Positions 42,457 through 54,711 of a stretch of DNA of 64,000 bases are shown here, one piece after another. Numbering within the stretch: the stretch's first letter is position 1; each line of letters begins with the position of its first letter. Location of the stretch: the NCBI GenBank assembly GCA_009602725.1, contig WELB01000058.1, forward strand, positions 36,421 to 100,420, given 5' to 3'. Made by a program: the position numbers and the translations under genes. The notes under the pieces were generated by a model. The model worked only from the letters and a program-made list of their open reading frames with translations. It was not told where the DNA came from and did not search any database. The stretch is from Spirogloea muscicola. Its lineage: Eukaryota; Streptophyta; Zygnematophyceae; Spirogloeales; Spirogloeaceae.

Positions 42457-42948
42457 ACGTAGTCCTACATTCAGTGCCTGCAGATGCTTCAGTGCAATCA
42501 CAACTGTGCCACCTGGGCCAGCTTCATTGTGTCAGCCTTGTTGTATGCCCGCTGCACCAGCTAGTGCCACTTGCTTAAGATTCTGTACTGCGCTGTTGCA
42601 AGTTTCTCAAAAGGGTGCACAAAGCAGCACAAGCAGTGCAAAGGTGAGGAGCTTGCCAACAAGAGAGGTGAACATTGAATAAGCAGCTGTCAAAAAAAGA
42701 ATTGCCCCACTCAGGAACAGAGGTCCACTAGTCTGGTCCAGCAGGCCCCTTTGCAAGCCAGCGGTGCAAAGAAGGCCACTGCTACTAGGCTGTACTGCAT
42801 CATGCAAACTGCAGCACAGTAACTTACTCTGATGGTATTTGGGGTCAAGCTTGAAGCCTGAGTTTTGGCAGCACTTGCACCCACATCTGCAAGGCTTTCT
42901 CCATTTGAGAAGCAAAATGTCGAATTCCCTACTTGCAAGGACAACTGC
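42457..42948. other. Convergent intergenic region between ADK and ERD2
   Basis: About 490 bp between two stop codons; both 3' UTRs are expected. Nothing else is recognised. Confidence 0.5.
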
Positions 42949-44583
42949 CTATGCTGGCAAGTGCAGCTTCTTGTTATTCTTCCAGCTGCATTGCCACAGG
43001 TATGACAATAGAATCAGTGCCTTGCAAGGCTGACATGAGTGGGGCAAGTGCTTAAGTGGCAGGTTAGGCAACAGGAAGCAGCCAATGAGCACCATGCGCA
43101 GACTTGGCGGGTAGGGGGTTTGTTCACCTATTGAGGTAGTAGTAGAAGAAGTCAGCGTAAAGGGCCGTCTGTATGAAGCCTGAAATCCAAACTGCATAAA
43201 GACGTGGAGTGGAAGGAGAGCGAACCAGCATCAGCCTCAATAGCAAGCGCACCTCTCATGTTGATTGGCAGACTTCGGAGCACAATACAATCGTGGGGAG
43301 AGCCTGCTTCCCTATGATACACGTTCAAACAAGTCACTTGCCTATCCACTGCTTGTGCTTGGGCTCTGTGAAGTATCTCCACATCCAATTTAGTAGATAG
43401 AAGGCACGGTATGCTCTGCCCCATGGCGTAGATGAGGAGCATAACAGTGCAATGGTCAGTTGCCAATGACGTACTAGTTGCACATCTGCTGTGCAGCTCA
43501 AAGAGTATACACATTTGCTCTGACAAAATCCAATACTCAGCTTCTCTGCTGCCCGTCACAGCTACCATGGTCTCATCTTATGTTGACCTGACCCTAGCGT
43601 CAGGCTTCTCACTGAAAGGAAGCCCAAGCGAGCATACCCCAAGAAGAACACATAGTTGCCTGTCAGGTTGTCAACATTCTTGGTCCTCTGCAGCAAGACC
43701 AGCTGGGGCAGAATTGCTACGGCCTCCAGGTAAATAGAGAATGTCCACAGGACCTGCCAATATGCCACACGATCTGTAAATTGACCATTGCTGACAAGCC
43801 GGGCTGTGCCAGCAAGCTTTTGGTTCCCTCATTTGCCATGTGCTGAGCATGCGATGGTGGTTGGGACAGGCAGACAACGGGCCACCTCACGACAGGCCGG
43901 AAACAATGCAGCCTGCCTAGACTCGCTGCTGCAATGCACAGGCATGGTCAGCCAAGCATTCGGCCAGGGATGCCAGCAGGCACTGACCTCTAGGGGCTTG
44001 TAACCATTGTTGATAAGCAGCGCAAGGACGGCACAGGGCACGATGAGGAAGACGTGCCGGAACGTGTCCTGCTCCTTGTCATACGACTGCCGCACGACCT
44101 TGTGCGAGCGCATGTACCAGACAATAGAACAGGAGCTCCCGAGGAAGATGAGCTTCATCACCGTGTTGTACAGCGAGACAAAGTTGGTGAACAGATCCAG
44201 GTAGCGGGTCGCGAAGACGAGCGCGTACAGCTCCTGCGTCTTCAGCGACAGCCCTGCGGAATGCGGGCAGGCAGGCAGAGCTTGCACTCGCCATCAGGCA
44301 GCGCTCGTCGCCGAAGCCGTTGGTGACAGGGCCACACTACGAGGCGCATGTTGACGACTGGACCGAGAATGACGGCCGGGCGTCCCAATGGCTGTGATGA
44401 TTCTGCCAGCGATGATCCATGCCAGGTCGACGCAGGACGTGGGCTAACCCCCAGGGGAGCGGCGGCGATGGCAGTGGCGGCGGCGGGCGGACCTGCGCAG
44501 GACTTGATGGTGTGGATCTTGAGGAGCAGCAGGCAGATGCTCATCAGGTGCGTCATGTCGCCGGCCAGCCGGAAGATGTTCAT
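42949..44583 (-). CDS. ERD2: ER lumen protein-retaining receptor (KDEL receptor)
   Basis: A seven-spanning Golgi/ER receptor that returns K/HDEL proteins to the ER in COPI vesicles. Six exons in phase: 44583-44493, 44253-43988, 43753-43638, 43415-43342, 43191-43128 and 42985-42949. Total 648 nt, 215 aa, the standard family length. Sequence in order: [134 protein letters not shown] and the lysine-rich tail [10 protein letters not shown], which acts in COPI recycling in this family. The intron at 43341-43192 must use a GC donor to keep the conserved frame. The gene is divergent from NDPK. Confidence 0.97.
43192..43341 (-). other. GC-AG intron of ERD2
   Basis: The donor on the minus strand reads ATAG|GCAAGT and the acceptor TATGCAG|TTTGG. 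GCAAGT is the usual consensus of GC-AG introns. The nearby GT (GGCAA|GTGACT) would shift the next exon out of the conserved [18 protein letters not shown] frame. Confidence 0.85.
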
Positions 44584-45325
44584 CGTGGCGGTGGCGGCCG
44601 CGCGAGCACTCTCGCGCTTCCCCGGACGGTCGCCGGCTGAGCGGCTCTCAGAGCCCTGCGCGGCGTAGGTGCCGCAGCCTCGCCGCCGCCGCCGCCGCCG
44701 CNATCCTCGCCGCCGCCGCCGCCGCCGCCGCCGCGGGACTGCCGGCGGGCGCGGGGACCGTCGGGGCGGGCAAGCGAGCTGGGAGGGCCTCGAGGAATCT
44801 GTGGTTTGGCCCGATCGCGCAGCCTCACCTGCACAACTCTGCAGTCCTGTTTATCTGCAAGGTGTTGCTGGCATCAGCCGATGCGCAGATTTGCCAGGGC
44901 GGGCCGAACGGCCGGGGCGGGCCTGGGGCTTCCCTTCCGGGGCTACACGTGGCGCAGGGGGACAGCAAGAGGCGTCCAACGGGACTGCCGGCGTCCCTCG
45001 GCGACGGCCGCCACCGTTGCGTTTGAGTGAGGGGGCGCGCCTGGAGCGTGCAAAACTGGGGGAAGGTGGAGTTCTATCAAAAGAAGACTCTTTCTCTAAT
45101 TGGGAGTGCCACTTCTTCTTCTTCTTCTTTCTCTCATTCAGATTATGCCCAATCTCCCACCGGCTTCAGCATTGGGAAACGGATTCGAGACGGCGCTAGC
45201 GACCCAAGCGGCGCGCCGCTCTGCTGGAACCGGACCAGCGCTGCACCCTGTCCCATACTGCCTGCGCCTACCGCCGCCGCCGGTCGTGTTAGCCCCGATC
45301 ACCCCGACCGCCACGCCGCATCGAG
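44584..45325. promoter_or_regulatory. Divergent region between ERD2 and NDPK, with (CGC)n and N
   Basis: GC-rich shared 5' flank of two head-to-head genes. It contains a CGC/CGG trinucleotide run at about 44680-44740 broken by an N (44702). Near 45100 it carries GGGAGTGCCACTTC, a word also found in LINE tails. No core promoter element is clear. Confidence 0.45.
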
Positions 45326-47218
45326 ATGAGGGCCGCCGCCGCCGCCGCTCGCCTGGCGGCCCGCGCGGCCTCTGCTGCCCGGCGAGCCCACACGCAACGC
45401 GCTGGTAGTGACGCCGCCCCTTCTTCCTGCTCCACACACTCGCTGTTGTTGATCCTGTCTGCATTGATCAGGTCCAGGGAGGTCCTTCGCGCTCAGCCTC
45501 TGCACCAGTACTCGCTGCAGTCCGCCTTGAGTGGTCGGGGCTGACGATCTTAGGCAGTGCGCAACAGGTGGAGCCGGAACTGCGGCCAGGCGGGCTCACA
45601 CCGCCCTGGTCAGCAGGGCGGTTGGGAGCCATTCGAGTGGATCAAGAGGATCGGACCGCCTGGCACCCGCATTCCTCCTTCCTGCTGCGGTCGTAGCAGG
45701 TACGCTTGGCGACACAATTGCTGAAGCGACAGAGTGAAGAACAGTGGCTTGTAGACAAGGCTACTTCCCTTCCTTTCTTGTCACCTGCTTTGACTTTGTG
45801 CGAGCATGTTCAGCTGCGCTGATGAAAGTCACTTCACCTCACCTGCTTAGCTACTGCCAAGAGAGCTCACAGACTACATTTTTGCAGCAAGTGGATGACA
45901 TCACAGCATCTAACACTAAGTTCTGTGCTTCCCTGCACTGACCAGTCTTGGCAACTTCTGAGACCGTGCTTGCCTTGGAGGTGACTGATGCAGCCCTCCA
46001 TGTAGTGTACCAAGGTGGTGGTGCATCGGTTCCTTGTTGCAACAGCCAGGGGCACCTGTGGTGCATACTTTTGAATCACCATAGTTTGCATTGCGCTTGA
46101 GTTCCGTAGGTAGTACACTTAGCTTCTGGTGTGACATGTCAGACCAAGGTTGCTCTCTTGAACCACACAGACATATGACTTGTCAATGTGCAGCAAGAAC
46201 GTACATTCATTGCTGTGAAGCCCGACGGTGTACAGCGGGGTCTGGTGAGCATGAGCACGTGCACGTACTCCATGAAAGCGATGATACTGACTACAAAGGC
46301 AGGCCGACTATGCTACTATATGTTGTCCTGCATGCTCTCCCTTGATAGCTACATTCTGTGACGATTCTGAAGTCAGGTCCTTTGGCAGGTCTCCGAAATA
46401 ATTGCACGTTTTGAGAGGAAAGGCTACAAGTTGGTAGGGATCAAGATTGTGACTCCTACAAAGGAGTTTGCAGAGAAGCATTATGATGATCTCAAGAACA
46501 AGCCCTTTTTCAACGGACTAACAGACTTTCTGAGCTCTGGCCCTGTGGTTGGCATGGTATGTACCTTCCCTTGTGCAACTAACGACGCTGTTTACAGGCT
46601 GTTGGGCATGCAGCACACTTGAGCAGGTCTACAGCCTGCATAGGCATAGCTGAGGTCTGGCGGATCAGTGTGACGAGTCTTCCCTATGGCAATGGGTGAC
46701 TGCCTCTGCAACTGCAGGTCTGGGAAGGCGAGGGTGTTATCAAGTACGGCAGGAAGATGATTGGTGCTACCAACCCAAGCGCATCAGAGCCTGGGACCAT
46801 TCGGGGTGATCTGGCTGTTGTTGTCGGAAGGTGAGGTCCACGATCTACAATTAAGCTGCTGCTTACCAGTACGATGTTTTTAATTGAGACACCAGATGAT
46901 TGGCGATACTGATCACTTCAAGGGCCTCAAGAAGCAGCTGCCTTGTGTCGCATTCACAGCTGGAGCCTGATGACCTGGGGGGGCTTGATTCGCATGGAGC
47001 TGCTGTGACTAGAGTGACCTCTGTCAGCAAGAATTAAAAATGGGCCATTTTGAAGCAGGCTGCAATGATGCTTATCGTTACCCTCTTCATTATGCAGGAA
47101 CATCATCCACGGTAGTGACGGGCCCGAGACGGCCAAGGACGAGATCAGCCTCTGGTTCAAAGAGGACGAGCTGGTATCATATACACTGGAGACGGAGAAA
47201 TGGATCTATGAGAAATGA
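45326..47218 (+). CDS. Nucleoside diphosphate kinase with organelle presequence (NDPK3-like)
   Basis: Moves the gamma phosphate from ATP to other NDPs through a phospho-histidine. Exons: 45326-45404, 45568-45699, at least one unresolved exon, 46194-46244, 46389-46556, 46718-46830 and 47098-47218. The core reads [85 protein letters not shown] and [12 protein letters not shown], where H is the active-site residue. The first two exons give an Arg/Ala-rich sequence ([33 protein letters not shown]) like the presequence plus hydrophobic stretch of plant NDPK III. Phase shows that a short exon of length 3n+2 is still missing between 45700 and 46193. The presequence call is less certain than the core. 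Confidence 0.92.
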
Positions 47219-47864
47219 GCAAAGCTCCAGCACACACTTAGGTCCCTGCGCTAGTGTCAAGGAGGCTTTCAATAGGGCTTTGAGTATAGCAAAAGCCTGT
47301 TAGAGCGCGACCTTGCTTGGTCAGCGGTGCCCTGCAGTTCCAGGGAAATTTTGAAGCACTTGCTATGTAGCAATTTGACTCGTTGTGAGAGCACAGACGT
47401 GATTGTGAAAGGAACACAGTTGTGGTAGAGCACATTGTGCTGGCATAAGGCTTTCCTTCCCCCGCTTGCATTGTACTTACACCGATTGACATTGCTGAGC
47501 ACCTTGCAGATTCTCGCTTTTTTTGCGTGTTGGTCTAGTACCGAGATAGAGTGGCAACGCAGTTACGCTTGCAGAGAGACAGCGGAGCACAGGTGGCAAA
47601 CCCGCGCACCAGCTGGCGCTAGCGGCTGTTTGCAGCTGCAGGCGGCGCTATGACCAAAGAGGAAGCGTTGGTCAGGTCCAGCTGCTGGGCGGCTGGACGC
47701 TTAAACGGCCAAGCTGAACGGCCCAAAAGCTGGGGGCGGACCCCCCGCCGCGTTGCCAATCTCTGTGCGCGGCCTTCGCAGCCGTCGTTCGAAAAGCCTT
47801 GTGCAAGGCACCGCAAGCGCCCCGCCGAGCGGATGTAAGCGGAAGGGCGGGAGAGCTTCTCCCA

Positions 47865-47940
47865 CTAGGCAGAGAGGAGGCGCGCGGTGCGCACGAAATT
47901 GTAAGGGAGGCCAAGTCTAGCCTTACAAATGTCCTGTTAA
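47865..47940 (-). mobile_element. Possible LINE tail remnant
   Basis: On the minus strand: TTGGCCTCCCTTACAATTTC, then GTGCGCACCGCGCGCC, the same order as the TTGGCCTCC...CATGCGCCCCGCGCGCC end of family B tails. No coding sequence is attached. Confidence 0.4.
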
Positions 47941-48029
47941 CTGGGTAATGAGCAACTAGGTGACCTGGCAACGACACCTGCTTCCCACCGCGAGGCAACA
48001 CCGATGGGAGCCGACGCCCAAGCCGGGGG

Positions 48030-48083
48030 GTTGGGGGTTTAGGATAAGGCTAAGCTAAGGCTAAGCTAAAGCTAAGCTTAGCC
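48030..48083. repeat. Short telomere-like word and GCTAAGCTAA tandem repeat
   Basis: GGGGGTTTAGGA (one and a half units of TTTAGGG-like sequence) is followed by about four imperfect copies of GGCTAAGCTAA up to TAAGCTTAGCC. Confidence 0.7.
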
Positions 48084-48186
48084 GGGCCCTCTAGCCACGC
48101 TCGGAACGCCGCCGTGTGGAAACCCGAGGGCGTCCAACGGTGGCGACGGGCCCCGCTTCCGGCGCCGTGTGGAGCTGTGCTCCGCC

Positions 48187-51100
48187 ATGGACGCCGAGCT
48201 GGCCGGCGGCGGCGACGGCGACGGCGACGACGGCCAGCGGCCGCGCTGGCCCGACGCCGGGCCCTTCTTCGCTCAAGTGTGCCGCGGTGCGCGCTGCACG
48301 CCGCGGCACCCGGATTGCCTTCGCGCGCCGTGCTGCGAGCCAGTCTGCGTCGGCCAGGAGGAGCAGCATGCCTGAGTGGTCGTCAGCCCGTGTTCTTCAT
48401 GCAGAGCTGAAGCCGGGGGAGCTCGTCCACGGCGAGAATTTCAGCCTCTTTGAGGCCATGTCAGCGCTCGAGGTGGGCAACCTCGCAGTCCTTACCGCAG
48501 CTGGCGATTGCCTCCATCATCTTGATTCCAGTACACCAGGCTGCAGCGGCAAGTGTAGTCGGGCGGCGTTGGTATCAGCGTCCTCTGGGGAATCTCAAAG
48601 GCAGCGTAGACAGACGGACATGTGTACCACCTGGTGGCTTCAGACGTAAGCAAAGAAAGCACAGGAGAAAGGATGCTCTGCTGGAGGGGGATCAGGCAGC
48701 AGTCACCCGTCCAGGTCCGGACGCCGCAGCTGGATCAGAGGACAGCGTGGAGTAGGGCGCTCTCTCGTGCCAACGTCCGGCGGTGCCATCCCTGCCTGGC
48801 TGACCTTCGCAGAGGGTGGGCAAAGGGGCCAGATCATGGATGCGAAGATGGATGCCGGCATGAAGTCCGGCGGCTTCAGGAGCGCAGACGAGGCCATTGC
48901 CAGTGGAGCTGCGCCAGTCGATCTCACAACCGAGCAGCTGATTGACGTCATCGACCAGATCCTGGCCTGCGAGGTCAATGCATTCTCCTTGCTCCATGAA
49001 TTCACTATCGTGGGATGCACCTTCTCTATTGGCGATTTCTGTCTGTCTTAGGTCAAAGCTCGGTAGCCATGTTGTGGTGGCCGCATCATGCAGACAGAGC
49101 TGCAATTCACCCATTCTTGGAGACCTTGGCAAAATAATGCAGATGCATTGCTGTATGGACAGAGCTGTGTATTGCACTTTCGACCTGCGCTCATTGCATA
49201 AGACATGTGTCACTGGTGTAGGCAATGTGGCATGCCGGCAGCTCTATGGCGCAGACCATCTACACTTGCCTGTACTTGCTTAGGCTTGACCGCACCGAGT
49301 CCAACGTGCTGCTGCACGCATACTGCAGAATGGTGCGAGCAACCTGCAGCCTGATAAGGAACACGGTTTCCCAGGCTGATATACATGAGGTGATCATCTC
49401 AATGCAGTCCTCTTGCAGCACCTAGGTTGGTTGAGAAGCCTCATCTTCAACAATATAGTCTATGAGGGGAATCTGCTGAAGGTCCTCATTGGTCCTAGCT
49501 AGCACCTTCACTGATTGCAGTTGGCACACTCTGGTGTCTCCACAATAGGAAGAAGACTTTTCTACAATGTCATATGGCCTACCGTTAGTGGAGGGCGAAA
49601 GTGATGGCAAGTGTGTCCCCCTGCTTAACGCTGTCGAGGAGACATTGATGAGACAGCTCAATGCTGCTGAGAAGCATGGTTCCCCAGAAGGTTAGCAGCA
49701 CCCTGTGTACTTGGATGAAGGAGTGAGGTACTACCAGGAGCTTGTATTCATTCTGGCTGCCGCAGTCAATAGCTGCAATTTGGAGCTGAGCTGAGCTACG
49801 TGCATCGTGAAATGCATGTCGAGGGAGCAGGACTGGAAATGCGTGGTTGGTTTGGTGCTGCCACTGCCTTGCAAATTGCATGCACTCATAAAATTATCCT
49901 TGTCGCAGATTATGAGAAAGTGCCAGGGAAATGGTTGCCAGGTGACCAACAGTGCCACCACCTCCTTATGCGCTTGAGATTTCGAAAGGCATTACATGAG
50001 GTCTTTACAAGCATAAATCAACCACAGTGCGAGGGTTTGCCTGCAGCTCGCAAGCACATCATGGCTGCAACCGAAGAGCTGAAGAAGCTCAAATTGCTGA
50101 AGTGCAATGAGGATCAAGAACCACAGGCTCTTACGCATGCTGTTGACGGCAGCCTGCAGGCGCAGAGAGATACTTCAAGTCCTTCACATTCTGTGCCGCA
50201 AAGTGAAGACCAACTGGGTTGCCCTCCCAATACTTCATCTCCACACACTATTGCTGGTGCATCTCCTAGATCACAGCTTCATATGGAGCCTGCTCTGCCA
50301 GCTGCCTCCTCGTCCCTGCCAACAAGTACTCCTGGAGAAGCAGCTCGAGGCACAAGTGTAGATGATGCCGAACCTTGCACGTGCTCTGGGCGACCAGCGC
50401 TTGGCTTTGAGGAGAGAGTAAATAGGAGACTCCTGGCTCCAACACCACCACGACCCATCCGCCTGTACAGCTGGAGAAAGGTGAGGAGCCGAAAGTCCAG
50501 TTTTGTCATGAGGCATCGGCAACATGGGCATGAAGCTGGGACCTCTCATAGCTTATCTGAGCTATTCGTGGTCTGACTTAGATGATTGAGCATTTGATGT
50601 ATGCAGACACTTGAAGCTTTTGAGCACCTGTTGTCAGATCTGGATCGTCTCTGCACCCTGCCACATATAATTACGTTAGAGGAGCTGCAGCAATTTATCA
50701 ATGACTTCCAGCTGTCGAATCCTGGACCAATTGCAAGGGCGCAAGTAGAGGTATCATAGCCTTCATGCGTCGCACTGTGCAGCCTGTGTAAAGATGGTGC
50801 GTTTTGTGTTATCAGCTGTATTTGACTGATTAAGCACAACAGCCCTGACACAAAACTGCCTCATTTGCTGGTGATGCAATTGGCAAGTCTTACCTAGCTA
50901 TAGTGGACATGTAAGGAGTTTCAACGCATTTCCAATGATTTGATGTTGCTTGCCTGCCTCGTTGCAGCTGGTAGTGCTCCGAGAAGGGAAAGTCCTTGGA
51001 CTACAGCCGGCTGCAAACTATGTATATCACGCACTAGGGTTGTCTCAGGAAACATTCAGCAGCGATGCCCTTATCTCTGGCTTCGTTGCCAAGGCCACTC

Positions 51101-54100
51101 GTGTGAGTCTCGTTCTGCTTAGCAACTGATGCATGTCAAGGACCTCAGGTCCAAAAGCAGCTGTCTTATTCCCTTCTGTCGTTATGTGCAGCCGTGTATG
51201 TCACTGCTCAAGATACTGTGCGCCAATTCAGCACGGAGGAGAAGGAAACTTGTGCGCACACTGTTGGAGTGGGATCAGTTGATTGTAGAGGTGAGTTGCA
51301 TACTTCTACTCCTTTGCTGCATTTAAAGTAAAAGTAATCCCATATATGTGTAACCATGTTGCCCTTTGAGAAGTCTCCTGTGGCCAAAAAGATTCGGCAT
51401 CGATGATGAGGAGGGTCCTCCGTGGTCGAGGTCTTCAGAGACAGATTGTAATCATGGCCCTTGCTAGGATTTTTGCATATAGTGTACTTGATGTCGCAGA
51501 ATATTTCGGAGTGTCTCTAAGGTTGCACCGTGAGACGTTGTAGTAGATGAGCGCCCTACACGCGAGGCAATTGCTGCAGCTCACATTCTCAATAGGTTGT
51601 GTCTGATAGGCAGAAACTGCACAGGACTCCAAGAAATTTAAGGAGCACATGCTGGCAAGCTATGCCCAGGTAAATCCATGTCCATGGACGTTGTTGTCTG
51701 GAAGCGTTCCTGCAAGGGCTGAAATTTTTGGCAGTCTTGTACTCAAGGATGTCATCAAAGAGGTCTAGTATCTGCGCTGGTCAATAGGCTTGAGCTTTCA
51801 GATTGTCTGCACGTGAGTGTTGACGCAAAGGGCAGGACAGGCTACAAATTCCATGAGTAGCTATTATGAGATCAGGCCTTGGAGCAGTCATTAGCCCCTT
51901 CTTAAGGCCCCTTCTCAATATGAGGCCCTCATGAAGTAGATGATAAATTGTTCCTGAGGACCTCCGGGTTGAAATGCCCTCATGAATGTTGCTTTCTTGC
52001 CTTTCACATTGCAAAAGCATGACGTTGACATTATTGTGTTGCGAGCACTGTGAGTGCAGCAGGACTGGTGGACCGAGAACCGCATTGTCAGCTTCACTGT
52101 GGAGCAAACTTGTCGCATCATTGCGCAGTATCTGTTACTTGGCTTTTCGTCCAACCTTTACTCTCCGCCAGAATATCTGATGATATACTGGTAAAATGCC
52201 TCGACATTTCACGCCAGGTAGTTGCTATGTCGCAAGTTGTTGCAGGAGGTCACTTTCAACAGGTATGCAAGTAGAGTGTGTAGATACTTGCTGCAAGTAC
52301 CTAAGCTTTCCTTCTAGAAAACTCCAGCAGTAACCTTACTACTTACTCGTTCAGAGCACTGAAGAGATCATAGGAAAACTGCTGCCCAGCTGGTCACAAA
52401 GTGGCAAAATGATCCTTTCTGCACAGGTACTTGGATCATGTTCTAAGCACGCTGGTGCACAATCAAGGGACACGTGAGGTGCACACCTTCCACAAGAAAG
52501 CCATTGGTCAAGGTGATGCCACTCGATTGCTGGGCACTAAGTGTTGCAATTCAGACTGATGTGCATATGCAGCTTCTCTTTAGTTGTCGTATATAATTTA
52601 CAAGACTGCCTGCACAATGATGATGTGGTACATGTGATTTGCTAGTCATTGCTTACCATGCAAACGTGCAATCAAGTATATGCTGTGTACTATCTCACAA
52701 AAGCACTAGCTGCACCAGTTGGTCGTACAATTTCACTGAAAGTGTACAATCATGTGGGCTGGGCTGCAGCAAAGAAGGCCAAGAAAAAGAAGACAGTGAC
52801 CCAGAAGCCAAGCCAGCCGGCAGACTACCAGCCCAGCATTGACATGTACCATACCTATGTGTACTCCGAGCTATGCAAGGCGTACATTGGAGTGAGAACC
52901 TGGCCTTTTGTAATGACACAACGTTGATACCAGCGAGTTGCTCTCTTCCATTGCTATGTAGACATATGTCACCATGTAAAGGTGCCCGGTATGCCGCGTC
53001 ACAGGGTCTGAGCTGACTGGTGTTAAGCAAGCACTACACGTGATCTGGGTGAGCTACAACTTGGATTGACTGCCCCTCTTTCTTGCCAGTTGCTCACGGG
53101 CTTGGAGCTGGATCACAAAGTCTCGTATCCTATGGCACCCTTCAACACCGAGGAGGAGGTATGACGCAGTAGATGTCAATGCTACTTGGACGGGATATCA
53201 GGACATTGTGACCACTCTGCTGGTGGTATTGGCTCGCTTGGCATTGCCACAAGTGTTTCACCTCCAAGCCAGGTCGTTGCTACAGTCACCACCTGCTTAT
53301 AGGCTTGCTGGTGCTGCTGATGCAGAGATACATTCAGCGTTTCGGTCCTCTCGATGCGGTCCGCGTGCCTGAGCCCGCCGCTTATTCAACATTCAAGCGG
53401 CACACTGCAAGGACCCACACTTCAGTAATGCTTTGCAAGCCCTGCCTTCTGCTAGTCATACTATGGGTGCTGCTTGTGTGCCACTTTGTACTCTGTGGCT
53501 ATTGTCATGTGTCTTGTATTTTCCGCCTGAATGCTTAGGCTGCTTGGTATCAAAGCGTACATGGCTACGGCTGCCAGCTATGTCCAGCCAGTCTGTGGCA
53601 GGAGTCTGTCGGCTTGATCAGAATGATGATACTTTCCCGTGGTTGACTGGCAAAGGGGCTTGTGGCCGCCTCTGAATTTAAGCAATGCGTGAGTCTGTAC
53701 TCGCATGAAGCCGCGTCTTGACATACCGTTGACCTTCTTCCTGTGCATCACATCTGCAGGTTCCACAGCAGTATCACCTCGCACTTGAGCACTTCCACAC
53801 GGTTGGGCAATACCTTCACCAGCTTCATGGCCGGCTGCAGGCAAGTACGGACATGCCTGCTGTCAGCTATGGAGAGCGACTGAAGGAGCTTCAGCGGCTC
53901 CAACAGGCAAGCAAATCTGAAGGCCACAGCCTCCGATTGCATTGCCTGCACATCACTTTTTTGCATGGTGGTGCTAAGCACCTTCCGGGTAGCGTCCAGC
54001 CTCAGCTCCTGACTTGTGGGTAGCTTGTTCTAAAGCTTCTCACTGGGCATTTGGCTCTCCATATTGCAGGTTGTAACTAGGAACATGCTGGCCCTCAAGA

Positions 54101-54195
54101 TTGCCCACCGGACAGGGCCTGGGCCAACGCTGAAGGCCACCTTTGATTTCTCCCACCACGTCTGTTTCCCAGTTGCAGTTCTCAAGCGCAGCTGA
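48187..54195 (+). CDS. NAA35: N-alpha-acetyltransferase NatC auxiliary subunit NAA35 (MAK10)
   Basis: The ribosome-anchoring and scaffold subunit of NatC, which acetylates N-termini of the Met-Leu/Ile/Phe type. Well-placed exons: 48187-48286, 48405-48472, 48833-48973, 49222-49389, about 49550-49690, about 49960-50485 and the last ending TGA 54193-54195. Further exons lie near 50608-50750, 51000-51290, 52190-52260, 52640-52890, 53090-53158, 53323-53422, 53760-53905 and 54070. Diagnostic blocks: GELVHGENFSLFEAMSALE, IMDAKMDAGMKSGGF, WHAGSSMAQTIYTCLYLLRL, MRLRFRKALHEVF, GFEERVNRRLLAPTPPRPI, WDQLIVE, YHTYVYSELCKAYIG, LLTGLELDHKVSYPMAPFNT and RNMLALKIAH. The block around 50110-50380 is a Ser/Pro-rich insertion. 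The 51300-52600 exons are not resolved. Confidence 0.9.
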
Positions 54196-54711
54196 CAGCT
54201 TCCGTCAGCATGGAATATGGTCCAGCTTAGACTGCAGTTACTAGTTTTCCTCTGGAATATCCAGAGTACCGACTGCAAATTGTATTCTGTATAATTTGCA
54301 GTGATATTCTTGCAATCTGGGGCCGTCATCTATTTGCCAGCTGCGAGTCCCCTGACAGTGCCGTACCGTTAGCGGAACAGCTTGGCACGGTAGATATTAA
54401 TCTCCTTATCTCCCCTTGCTCAGTGCAGTTATGCTCTACAGTTATGCTCAACTGATACCCGCAAACCATTAAGAGGACGGCACAGTGCATCTGGAATGTA
54501 GCTTGGTGGCTTTGTGATTCGAGAGCTCGCGGCCGAAGACGGAGCGCGCCCCGGCCTGTTTTGGCCCCACTAAGATAGTCATGAACACCCCCTATGCACC
54601 CTAAATGGTTTTCACAGCCGCTCAGCCTATCTCAGCAGCCGCGTACTTTTCTGGCCACGGAGCCCTTGCCGCGAAGCCCGCAGGCGCGCGCCTCCGCCTG
54701 CGGCGGCGGCC
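54196..54711. other. Intergenic between NAA35 and TRAPPC13
   Basis: About 500 bp; should contain the NAA35 3' UTR and the TRAPPC13 promoter and leader. No other feature is recognised. Confidence 0.5.

Larger units (their letters stand above)
47219..48186. other. Intergenic with LINE-tail remnant and a tandem repeat
   Basis: 47640-47850 is GC-rich, with no recognised gene. 47865-47935 reversed resembles LINE tails (GGCCTCCCTTACAATTTCGTG followed by a CGCGCGCC end). 48045-48083 is a short TAAGCT-type tandem repeat. Confidence 0.45.
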
